Positions 33,301 through 43,700 of a stretch of DNA of 64,000 bases are shown piece by piece. The notes beneath the pieces are model-generated. The model worked only from the letters and a program-made list of their open reading frames with translations. It was not told the DNA's origin and ran no database searches. The position numbers and the translations under genes are program-made. The first letter of the stretch is position 1, and every line of letters starts with the position of its first letter. This DNA comes from Siderastrea radians (Eukaryota > Cnidaria > Anthozoa > Scleractinia > Rhizangiidae), in NCBI GenBank assembly GCA_964017195.1, contig OZ024895.1, positions 23,498,733 to 23,562,732 on the forward strand, read 5' to 3'.

Positions 33301-35284
33301 CCAAAAAACTACTCATAGCATGGTAACATTTTAAATGCTATTTGAAACATCTCACTCTAGTTCACTTCCCCAAGTGACCCCGCGATGAAATTCTCTCTCA
33401 ATTCTCTAATTTCAAATCTCGTAAAAGTATGCTAAAAATGTGCGCCATTTTGTTTTGAACTGACATGAAGCGTCTTTTTAATTGAAATATGGATAACTTC
33501 AAATCCAATTTTCTCTCGCGGGGTCAGCTTGGGAGCAAAAGTAACGATAAGTTCTTCTTATCTGTTCTCAAAATGTGACAGTGCTGCAAGTATTTTTTTG
33601 GTAACTTAATTTTTGCACTTACTGCTCGAACGTTGAGCGGAAATCGTCTTAACAATATTTCCAGTGGATTACATAATCCTCATCCCCCATCACAAACTAG
33701 ATCAGGTACTGCCTGTTATGCTGGCTGCTCCTGTGTTATGTTACCAAGGTTTTGCAACGTCTCGTTTAATTCCTGGAAAACTCATGAATTGGAATTTTTT
33801 AAAAAGTTCCTTCCAAAGACTTGGACAACTTCTGGAAGATTGTGGCATTATTTGCAGTCAGAGAAACTATAGCCTTTGAACAGCCACGCCCTCCCCTCAA
33901 GAAAAAATTGGGAAAGGGAAGCACCCTTCCAGATTTTTTCTTGAGGGAAGGGGGTGGCTGTTCACAGGCTAAGAAACTACTGCCAGTAACAGCAACTGTA
34001 ATTCTTGAGAAGTCAGGTGCAAGGCAGAATGTTTAAAAAAATACAGTAATAATATTTTGAATCAGGCCATTTTTGTAACATTCCAGCCACGAATAAGTGA
34101 GGGTTAGAGTCCTCTCAACTGTATGAACTATACATGTGTGATGTATCCCCATTGACCAATAATGATCAGTAAAAAAGGGTGATCTTAGCAGGGTCCAACA
34201 TCTCCGTCACAGCATAATACTATGATTGTACTATCAGGGAAAACTGACACACTAAAGGTACTCATGTACCATGTGTCAGCAATACAGCTTTACTCAAAAT
34301 GTCATCATGATATTTTTACAGCTCTACCTGTTTAAATAGCTCTCCTGTTTTCGATCTCCTTTTCTTCCTTTTATCTGTGAATGAAATTGACACAGAAATT
34401 GAAAGATTTGTTGTGAAATTTGACCAGTCAAAGATGACAATCACTAGCCATACAATGTACTATATGGGGTTCCACAAAACATCTATACCCGTGGAACCCT
34501 TGAATGGTCCTTGGAAATTCCAAGTATGGAGCTAAACTGGAATTTCCAGAGGGTTGGGGGGCTTTAAAGTAAAAAAATGATCCATGGGGGAGGTATGGGT
34601 ATTTTCTGGAACCACACAATGTAGCTATATTTGAACATTTGACTGTTGAACATTATTTGCATGCAAACATTCAAAGTTCTGCATAATTTTGATTCCTGAA
34701 AATGCTAACTGATTGATTTTGCCTTAATCCTAGTTTAATAGTTGGGTCAGTTGGTTGTCCCAGGTTCTGTGAGTAATTATAATAATAATAATCACCTTCC
34801 ATGGTGTCATTAAAGGCGGGAACCTTCATTTTAGCTGGGACGACTGTGAGATGTGAGTGAGGATCCTCTTGGAAGTTGTCCTTTTCCAAAGCCTCCAGTT
34901 GTCTTTTCTGGCGTCTTTTTCGAGTTGCATGATCAAGGATTTTTCTACTTGAGAGGTCCCTTATTCTCCCTACAAATAAAATAAAGTGGAAAAATGCATC
35001 ACGGCTGCTGTTCAGACCACATCTTTATGTTCTGAGGCTTACGCTGACTGCCTAGGCTGCTTTTCAGTCTCTGAATGATCATACGGATAGCTGCAAATTT
35101 CTACTTTCTTGTGGTTTTGTCCTGGCGGCTTCTGCTTTCGAGTCTGGGCACGAAATCCAGGTAACCATTCAAATTAACCTTCCTTACTAGTGTTCCTATA
35201 ATATTAGCAGGTATAAAAGTCAAAAACTGATATAAAAACAATCTAAAAAACAGTACACAAACCTGACTCCCTTCGATCCGCCAT
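30389..35284 (-). CDS. ZNHIT1: Zinc finger HIT domain protein 1 (SRCAP complex subunit)
   Basis: Six exons, transcribed order 35263-35284, 34796-34969, 34328-34374, 33158-33196, 31755-31846, 30389-30491, give 158 aa; human ZNHIT1 is close to that length. Diagnostic stretches: RKRRQKRQLEALEKDNFQED (about residues 24-43), a basic KRKKRRSKTGELFKQ, RFRRTFAMLLEEA, and the C-terminal HIT zinc finger with Cys/His at 121, 124, 132, 135, 140, 144, 148 and 153 ending RCLKWTV. In animals and yeast (Vps71/Swc6) this protein belongs to the SRCAP/SWR1 complex that deposits H2A.Z in chromatin. All internal junctions keep phase. The last intron is U12-type AT-AC and splits the finger at Gly125. The start is shared with a divergent TSEN15 promoter. 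Confidence 0.95.
30492..31754 (-). other. ZNHIT1: U12-type (minor spliceosome) AT-AC intron of ZNHIT1
   Basis: The donor on the minus strand is GG|ATATCCTTTT, an exact match to the U12 5' splice consensus. The branch site TCCTTAAC lies at 30502-30509, about 11-12 nt before the acceptor TTTGTAC|ATTT at 30492. No GT-AG pair nearby restores the zinc finger, whereas this junction gives FCSVCGFPSNYTCVSCG, the expected family sequence, in phase 2. Confidence 0.9.
30721..30920. mobile_element. MITE in the U12 intron
   Basis: Inverted termini TTTAACCCTTAAGCCCCA / TGGGGCTTAAAGGGTTAAA bound about 200 bp without coding potential. A related, decayed copy starts near 20118 (TTTAAGCCCCAGCATC). Confidence 0.65.
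32832..32858. repeat. 27-bp perfect palindrome
   Basis: GAACTTGTACAAT and its complement around a single central A, inside ZNHIT1 intron 4. It falls in a short minus-strand frame (32682-32873) with no recognised homology. Confidence 0.7.
33255..33648. mobile_element. MITE, TTAA target duplication
   Basis: 394 bp with termini GACGGATTCCGCTCAACGTT / AACGTTGAGCGGAAATCGTC, flanked by TTAA at 33251-33254 and 33649-33652. Lies in ZNHIT1 intron 3. No coding frame. Confidence 0.85.
33878..33963 (+). other. 86-nt near-perfect stem-loop
   Basis: Arms of about 40 nt (GAACAGCCACGCCCTCCCCT... and ...GAAGGGGGTGGCTGTTC) pair with only a few mismatches around a 5-nt AAGCA loop. It could be a pre-miRNA-like hairpin antisense to ZNHIT1 intron 3 or a tiny foldback element. 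The loop is short for a typical miRNA precursor. Confidence 0.6.
34455..34620. mobile_element. Short MITE in ZNHIT1 intron 2
   Basis: The ends share GGTTCCA and TATACCC/GGGTATTT words in inverted orientation, with TGGAATTTCCAGAGGG in the middle. A second copy is at 43720-43925. Confidence 0.5.
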
Positions 35285-35362
35285 CTTGAAAATATTGACT
35301 CGTGCCAGACTTCCCACGGTTATGAAGGCCAAAGATTGGCACGCCTGGCGAGAATTGCAATA
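35285..35362. promoter_or_regulatory. Bidirectional promoter, ZNHIT1 / TSEN15
   Basis: Only 78 bp separate the two start codons, so both 5' UTRs and core promoters must share this segment or overlap the genes. CGTGCCA (35301) and TGGCACG (35338) form an inverted repeat within it. A 13-codon upstream frame (ATG at 35322) ends with a TAA that overlaps the TSEN15 start as TAATG. Confidence 0.7.
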
Positions 35363-35890
35363 ATGGCTTCGAACGATGACACGCAGCTTAAAGTAAGTCG
35401 AGAAAACTGGCTTGAAGACCATCCGAAATTCAAGGAAATACGATCATATGGATACTGTAATGAAAATAATTCATTAGCAAGAGCTGCTGTAACGGTTTAC
35501 TTGGATTTGTGCGAAAGCAAACATTGGTTTGGAGTTTGCATTCGTCCATGCGAATCACTGAAGTTAGTTTACATTACAGGCAAACGAACGAAGAAATCGC
35601 AGTTCGATGTTGTTGTTCCACTTACGATAGACACAGCTTTAACAACAGAAGAAATTCAGAACATTCTCCAAGAGGTTAATTTATGCGAACAAGAAGGAGA
35701 AGGTAGAGAAACAGAATGCAGTCCTGCGAACCCACGAGTGACGATAGCTTTTTGCGAAGCGGATTCCACAGTTGTGTATTATGATTTTTACCAGGGACTA
35801 GAGCCGCCAGATCCACCGGATGAGGAGGAGGAAGAAGTAGTCAAGCCCAAACGCAAGAGGACGAGACAGAAGAAGGATAAAGCTAATTAG
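35363..35890 (+). CDS. TSEN15: tRNA-splicing endonuclease subunit Sen15
   Basis: A single uninterrupted frame of 175 aa. TSEN15 is the small structural subunit that pairs with TSEN34 in the heterotetramer that cuts introns from pre-tRNAs in the nucleus. Recognised by WLEDHPKFKEI near the N-terminus, VYLDLCESKHW (central helix) and the C-terminal block VTIAFCEADSTVVYYDFYQG followed by LEPPDP, all matching animal TSEN15 in order. Length is close to the human 171 aa. An acidic run (EEEEE) and a lysine/arginine-rich tail (KPKRKRTRQKK) extend the C-terminus and could serve as a nuclear signal. The ATG at 35363 is the first in frame. No introns are visible, whereas vertebrate copies are split, so retrocopy origin should be considered, although the divergent-promoter position argues for the native locus. 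Confidence 0.9.
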   Translation: MASNDDTQLKVSRENWLEDHPKFKEIRSYGYCNENNSLARAAVTVYLDLCESKHWFGVCIRPCESLKLVYITGKRTKKSQFDVVVPLTIDTALTTEEIQNILQEVNLCEQEGEGRETECSPANPRVTIAFCEADSTVVYYDFYQGLEPPDPPDEEEEEVVKPKRKRTRQKKDKAN

Positions 35891-37775
35891 TTTCTCAAAT
35901 CTAAGAGTGAGCAGTGATCCATAATTTCTTCCTCTCGTCGACTTTTTGCATGATCATATCATGACGTTGTCAAGAATATTTGCCTTTAGCTTATTATTAG
36001 TTCCAGGGTCACTTAATTGCATCTTAGTGAATAACGACATGCTGAATATTCCATCTTTTCTTAAAGTTGTCCTAATTGATTGTGTTATGTCACTTCAAAA
36101 AGCATCTTCCATCTGTGAACGTCAACTACACTGTAACATGGCCCTGAATTAATTAATCCTGCCCTTTCATTAGGTACCACTGGGCACATTATGGTTGATC
36201 TGGGGTGGGGGGGGGGGAATTATTTAAAAACAAAGGGCCCATATTTTCTCAATATTTTTACTGTGGCCCCCTTCCCTTTTTGGTCCGGTTTACTTGGGGG
36301 AGAGACTCTGGGTACCGGAATTTTTACCCCAGGAATCCTGCGGTTAACGGTTCTTAGTTTTGTTACAGTTAACAGCACCTCCAAAAAAAAAAATTCTGCA
36401 GTAAAAATTCCAGTACCCCAGGGTCTCTCCCAGCGACTGCCTGCTGCCCAAGAAGCCTGAGGACTCTGGGTATGAGATAATTTGCCCTTTAGTGTTCTCA
36501 GCTGCAGGAAACAACCCTTGATGAGTGTCACCTGTAGGACCATTAAGGATGGCACGCATGAGGACTAGTTGCAGAGATTTGTTACAGGAACTAATCCTTG
36601 CAACAAGTCACACACACGGCCTTGCAAAGGGAATAGTCACAGGGACAAGTCCCTTGCAAGGTTTACATGAGGAGACTATTTTTATAGCTAGTTCCAGGGA
36701 CAATCCAATTTGGTTTTTGATTCGTTTTTTTTTAAAATTTGGTCACAGGAATGGTGCACACAAGGAGACAAGCACAATTTGAAGGGACAATCCCCCACCA
36801 ATATAAATCATGGACTTTCTGGCACTGACTGTGAATTGTAAAACAATGTTTACAATCAAAACTTAAACCGGTTTAATCCGAAGAAGGCCGAAGCTTTTCG
36901 GTCGAAACATCTTTTTTCAAGTTTTGATTGTAAACGTTGTTTTACAATTCATGGTCAGTGCCAGAAAGTCCATGATTTATATTAAGTCACATCCTAACTG
37001 CAATTTTAGTATTTTTCGTTTAAGCCCCCACTACTAGTTGCACAAATTCAAACCAGTTCATGTTCTTAGGAAAAGTTGTGGGCACCACATCTCAGTTCCT
37101 GTGACTAGATTATTAAACTGTGTCACAAAGACACTTTTTTTCTTAGGACTTGTTGCAGGGATAATTAGTCCCCTCCTGTGTACCAATCTTTATTCAGAAC
37201 TGCATAGATCTATGTCATCAGTACAGTAATTGGAATTTTCCAGGTTGCCTGTTAGGTTCCCTTTCATGGGTAATGAAGTGGAACAATAATAGCTCACTTG
37301 TTTATTTCCTAGAATAGAGCTACTTAAGATACATAATAACACCCCTAAAGTGTACAGAACTGGCCCTTTAAATTCAACACTCCATAACTTTGCTCTTTAA
37401 CTCACTCTTTGCACTTTTAATTGGAAGATGTGGCATCATGAATTCACTAAGGTAAGATTTTTGTCACAGGTGAAATAATTTATAATTAACCAGAGCTTGC
37501 TGCATTATTTTATACACAATCATATTTTTATCTATATGCTACTGCAACTTACTGCAATAAAGCAAACTCTTTAACTGGAATTTTACCGTGGCAAGACAAC
37601 CTATCTACATTACAAACTAGCTACAGGTACAGTTGAAAAATTTGAGATATTAATTTCTTCTAATGGCTATTAGTTTCAACACACATTAAAATCTCTACTG
37701 TACCTCCAACTTTTTTTTGCATAAATACAGTATTTATTTATTAAATTGTTATTATTTATTTTTATTGATGGCCTT
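35891..37775. other. Intergenic region with repeats
   Basis: No gene supported. The 36191-36460 frames cover a G/C-run repeat with an inverted copy (GGTACCGGAATTTTTACCCC against TAAAAATTCCAGTACCCC). 36560-36780 has repeated GGGACAAGTCCCTTGCAAGG words. 36801-36982 is a hairpin listed separately. Confidence 0.5.
36801..36982. repeat. Long inverted repeat with Penelope-like centre
   Basis: Arms of about 65 bp (ATATAAATCATGGACTTTCT... and complement) surround about 45 bp that reads CCGAAGAAGGCCGAAGCTTTTCGGTCGAAAC. The GAAGAAGGC...GTCGAAAC layout resembles degraded hammerhead or terminal sequences of Penelope-like elements. Confidence 0.7.
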
Positions 37776-40700
37776 CTAATAAATGCGTCCAGATTGGTGC
37801 TGTCCAGCGTAGGCAGAGGACGGTGGATGTTGTTGTACAGGGCCTGTTTGGTAGTAATTTGACTGCTGTTTTGGTGGTTGTGTGCTATAGTATTGATTTC
37901 CTTGTTGTTGTGTACTGTACTGGGCTGGATATTGTGGCGGGGCTTGCTCAAAGTCTTGTGCTCTTCTCTGGCGAACAAGGGTCTGTAAGTCTTTGAAGTG
38001 CCGCCTTGTGATCTCTCCTAAGTCATCAAAAACTGAACAAGAGTAAAAAAATGTGCTCAGCAATATGTTTCACACTAAGGGTTGTAATGTCCTGTTTAAA
38101 AATAATGATTTCCTTTTTTCAATTTTTCCAGAACGCTACCTTTGAAAAAGGGGCCACACCATTACATGTACTTTGACAGCAAATTTTTATTAGCTTTGCA
38201 CCACCCACAAACCTTTTCACAGCTTTAAAGCGGAGAGAGGAACAGAATTTTATTTTATTTCTTCACGCACTGTCTTTTTTTTTCATGATAAGTCAAACAA
38301 TATCGATGACTAACTTGAAGTATATCCCAAATGACACCAGTCTCTTTTTACAACCATCTCACCCACCCCAGCCATGGATATGCTGTGGTTCAAATTTTTC
38401 TTTGGTTTAAAAAATTGCAAACCAGTTTAATTTTTAGTTTCCTTTGTCTCAGATTCATTTCCATAATATAAGACAAAGGAAAATTTTTTAACCACAACAG
38501 ATACATCCTAATGTAAACAGCCTGAACCCAGGAATCATCATAGGCTAGTAAAGTATGATCGTCCGGGTGATTGTAGTCCTGAGAAGCACTGTTTGGGGTG
38601 ACGTTAACTGCCATTTCAACAACCTTTACTTGATTCTGATGGTGCCTTCTGCTCAGGTTGTTGAAGCATACATCAGTCAATGTCACCACAAACAGCCCTT
38701 CTCAGGACTATGCTCACCTGGACGATCACACTTCACCAACTTATGATCTACACAGTGGCAGATCCAGGATTTTTATATGGGGAGGAGAGTGGCTGACCTG
38801 ACACGTCAGGATGTTGTGCTGTTGGCTGAGGCCAACAGCACAACGTCCCTTAACTCTAGGAAGCTTTTCCCTTTTCTATATGAATTAAAACATTTGCAAC
38901 CATAGGCCAAGGTTTGTACAACTGGGATTTGAGCCTGCGACCTCACAGCTAATCAAAGTGTGCAACAAGCTAACCTGCCCCATTTTTTTAGGAACATAGT
39001 AAAATTTACTATTTAAAAATTTATTATTTAATAATCCTAGCAGTATGCAGGACACATGTCACCAGAAACTCAGTAAATATGACCTATGCTCGCCACGAGT
39101 CTCCCAGTAGCTCAGTGGTTAGAGCGTCTGACCGGTGTATGAAAGGTCATGGGTTCGATTCCCATTGGGGACTCAGAGTTTTTCTTTGTCCCACGCTCTT
39201 GACATGTTGATTATTCCATCTTTTCTTATTTCTTCTCCGAGCTTAAAATGCACCATCTTTCTTTATTTATAGTAAATAATATTACAAAAAATATTTATTC
39301 ATCTGGTACCTCTGGCATTGTAAGCATGGTCACCAGATGCGACAACTTTCTGTAAGAAATGAGCCATAGCTCCAGTTGCAATGACTCTCTGGACCAACGG
39401 TAGACCTTCAAAATACTTGAAGTCAACAGCAAAAGGGTTGAGAGGAGATGGGTACATGCACAGCTTAACAACCTCGGCAATTATGTCCCACAGTTTGGTG
39501 TCTGAATGGGTAAAACAAATTATGTTTATCTTATATTTTATCATAATTTTTACAGTAATCAAAAAAAGGTCTGCACCATAACACAGCCACTTTTTTTAGC
39601 TTAGACAATGTTTTGACAAATTTTTGAAAACTTTGTTTGTTTGCTTTAATTTCAAGCTGATTCAAAAATCCAGTTTAGATTCATTTGCCATGGTGTGGAA
39701 TAAATGAGTCCCAAAACAAACTTTAAGACAACGTCAACTGAAGATCAAAAAATTAAACTACTCCTAAACTTAAGACTGCAAAAAAAGACAGTTAATCAGG
39801 ACAAGATCAACTTGAAAAATTCCTTGCCAAACTAAATTTCATATTTATTAGACTCGCTGTGAGGAATGTACCTTCTTCAACAGTCTTAACTCCTGTCTCT
39901 ATTATTCAGATACACTCTCATTCAAATGCAATTTCTTTGTCATTCACAAAAAATGCATTGCATCACCTCTCTGTTTCCACTCTGCCGTAGACTTGAGTCT
40001 CAATGGACTGTCCTTTTGCTTCTCTTTGCTGGCAGAATCACCAGAAAAAGCCACCAGTCTCTCATGGTTTGATCTCACCTGAATTGAAATAAGCAAACAG
40101 TAGTAATTTAAATAAAGCCTAGGGAGGGGCAGGGCTTCAATCAGGCCTAATTTTTGCAGCTCACTTCTTTGCATTTTGTGCAGGTCTGGAATGGTTTTCC
40201 AAGTGAAACAAAAATAGAGCTTGCAGGTTGCCTGGGGCACTTTAGTTACTTTTAATTAGTGTACTCACCCATACATAGGGACAGTTGTATCGAGCATAAG
40301 CAGCAATAAGAAATAGAGTTGACTTGTCATCCTATAGGGAAGGTCACAACAATAACAATAAATAATACTAAAGTAATTATGCTAGGAATTACTACACAAA
40401 AACAACTTTAGGGCATCATAGTTTTCATTTTCAATCAAAAATTGTGTAAATCATATTTTGTGACTGAGAAGACAAAAGTACAATTTTGTTTCTTTTGAAC
40501 AATGTTGTACTTTGAAGGTGGGATACACTTGGGAGTCTATCTTATGTCCAACGATAAGACAGAACACTTACAACATCACTTTTACAGATGTATACATGAA
40601 CAAAATAATGTAAAAATGCTATTGTCATCTTGTGAGAAGGTAAAATAGATTTATTTGTACCTTTAAATCAATGTCTTTGTCACTGGGGCTTGCCGGAGGA

Positions 40701-43700
40701 AGACCAATATCCATAAAGCCATAACCACTTAAACTGAGTTATTGCAGAGAGGTTACCATCAGTTATTATAAATAAATAAAAAATAGCCACTGTATTTTAC
40801 AGTTTAACTGTGAAATTCACAAATATTAGTAATGCATTAAATTTCTCGCCAATACAATATCAATGATTTTAAATAATTAATAATAATAAAAATATTATTA
40901 AGTGAGTACTCAATATTAGAGTAAATGTACAGTCATGCACAATGATATTAAAATGCATTAATAAAATTTGTAAATGGGTAATTTCCACACAAGTCTGGTG
41001 AAAAACATAAAATCATGATTATAGATGTTGTAGTTCAATTTTATCCTTGGTTCAATTTTTATTTTCCTTTGTTCTTTTTTATGTAAATATATGATAATGA
41101 ATGTAAAACAAAAGAAAATAAAAATTGAACCAAGGATAAAATTGAACTACAACATAGACACCCCATATATTAGACATACACTGTATCATACATGTAGTAT
41201 GCTGATGCAAATGATTAAATAAATTCTTTATATATAGATTATACCTTGGTCAGGATAACAGAATATGTAGGGACATTCATCTCTTGGGAAGTATGGTTGA
41301 TAGTTTTTTAGGGGTTAATATAAAGACATCAAATCAACAGTGAAATTTATTTATACCCTTACATTTGTCTTTCAGCATACAATCTCATCAAACACAACTG
41401 CATTAAGTAATTAGAATTTTTAATGGCAGGCTAGGGGGGAGTATATTATCATGTTATATACTGATTGTTAATATCAACTCTACCTCCTTTGAGTATTAGC
41501 AGACATGAGCAAGGATTTCCTACACAAGAAAGAGAATTAAAAAAAAACTGTTTAAAGTGGCTTGTTTCATTTGTTACAATGAAATGTAATATAATACTAT
41601 ATTTTTTTACTTTAAACATCTTTTGAACATTACTTGACCTTTAAACATCTTAAAACATGTTGTTAGTAAACACAGAATTTGATTTAAACAGTGTAGTTTC
41701 AGAAGAATTCAAAAACACTATTAGAATCAAATGTTCCATATTAAATTTTGGATTTCTTTACTTACTAGAGAGCAATTATCAAAAATATGAAACATACTGT
41801 GAAATTTATTTTACATTAAATTTTATTAAAAATTTAATTACTGTATGTATGATACGTGCCATATGGCACAAGATGCCATTACATGCTCAATATCTGGTCA
41901 ATTTGTGTGAAATTTGCACAACCAAAAGATCTTAGAAAGATCTGCACACTGAAGGCATAAAAATAACCCCCCCCCCCTCCTATATGAGACTTGATTTACC
42001 ACCCCTCCAACTTTTGGAAGATTTTCCCTTTGTACTATTAGGTTCAAGATGATATCTGACAACAAGCAGTGCACTGAAAGCTGCAAATTTAGCTATAGTT
42101 TAGGGCTATAATCAATATGTATGAGCAATAGGAAATTTTTAAACCTTTTTCTTTTTTTACTTTGGACACTTCTCGGTCTAACCTGAGACATCCTCCATCC
42201 CTGTTAGTGTGATTTACAGCATACCCTAGAAATTACCTTTCAAATGGTGCATCACATGGGGTCTTCCAGTTCATTGTTGCCAATTTAGAAAAACTAGGCA
42301 TTTACCTTGGATGCGAAAGGGCTAATTGATAATAATTGTTCTGTTCGGTGAGTAAACACCTATGTACAACTTACTCATTTCTGGGTAAACTGGTATCACT
42401 GTCAAAGGTGAAGCTTGACTTTCCTTTCAGTCTTGTTTTTTCAGAGGTTGGTGAGTCATAGTATGACCAGATTTCTCGAGACTAACAAAAATGATGATAA
42501 TAATATCAAGAAATTGCATTTCCTTTTCAATACATGGTAAAGCATGTACCGCATAAACTGGCCAGTAGTAAACAGTAATTTGTTTTGAGACAGCTATATA
42601 CATGTATATAGGTAAAAAGTATTTAGAATGCTAGAGTCCCTCCTGACAGTCTAGAGCAGGGCTGTTATTAAGTTTTGAATCACCTGTTGCCTTGATCTCT
42701 ACACCCATAACAAACTTTCTGCCTTGCAATTGTAAGTAAATTGTACCAACAAGAGGCAAGTTCTCCCATAACACTAAGGTGCCATCAAGCATACTCAGCA
42801 GTTACAGGTGTTATGGGTTATGGCCCTTAATGACAGCCCTGCAGAGTACAGTATAGGTTTCCATTACAGACCTAGGCCTGTTCCAAGGAAATTTTGAATA
42901 ACCAATCCAAATTAGGTCTGTACTGGTCTCAAATCAGTACTGGTATACCTTGCCCCAGACTGTGGCACAAATGTATGGTCTAAACATGCAAATTCTCTTA
43001 CAGATCCAGACTAAACCAGTACAAAACTCAGTGTTCCAAAGGACCTTATGGCACCAGGTCTCTCGCATACAAAAGGTAGGGCTCCTGGACTCTGAGAGAG
43101 AAAATCAGGGCTTTAGGGCTGCATTGCTTCACCCCACCTTCTCTCTATCTTTTGTCCAGGCTCCAGGCCTCGAAAGCCCCAAAAATTTCGGGCCAATTTC
43201 GGGCATGATAATTCACACTGTATCTTATAAACAAAGACGTTTCTAAACATGAAACTTTGCTATAAGCTAAATATTTCTTATCTTAGAGGCATCTTAAAAT
43301 GACAGCTTGGTAGAATGAGCTCTTCACATTTTTACAAATGTCTCTTCGGGCCAAAAACTTTACAGGCTTTCAAGAAACACACACCAGGTTCCAAGGCAGG
43401 TCTCCAGGGCTACAAAACACCCCTTTTGGTCCCTCAAAACTTGCACCTGTGGTAAGGGTGGAGGACAGGGGATGGTAACTTGGAAGAAAGGGGAAACTGG
43501 AAAGGGGATGAGAAGTGCAAGGGAAGTGGGAGAAAGAGAGGGCTCAAAAATGGCAGGAAGTGAAAAAAAATGGGAAAATTGCACAACATTGTGTTGCATT
43601 TTGCACTTAGAAAAGAGCAAAGAGAATGGAGCCAACAAAAGTGGGATAAGAACCAGGATTGAAGGGTATGGGAGGCTGATAGTTTGGATCCCCTTCAGTC

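Noticed and set aside
32995..33879. A possible three-exon plus-strand gene (exons near 32995-33041, 33170-33234, 33665-33879) with an AAGTAG tandem acceptor
   Set aside because: The middle exon is the antisense of ZNHIT1 exon 4 (33158-33196), which is clearly supported by homology. The frame also needs an unlikely second donor. The third piece alone has no recognised motif.
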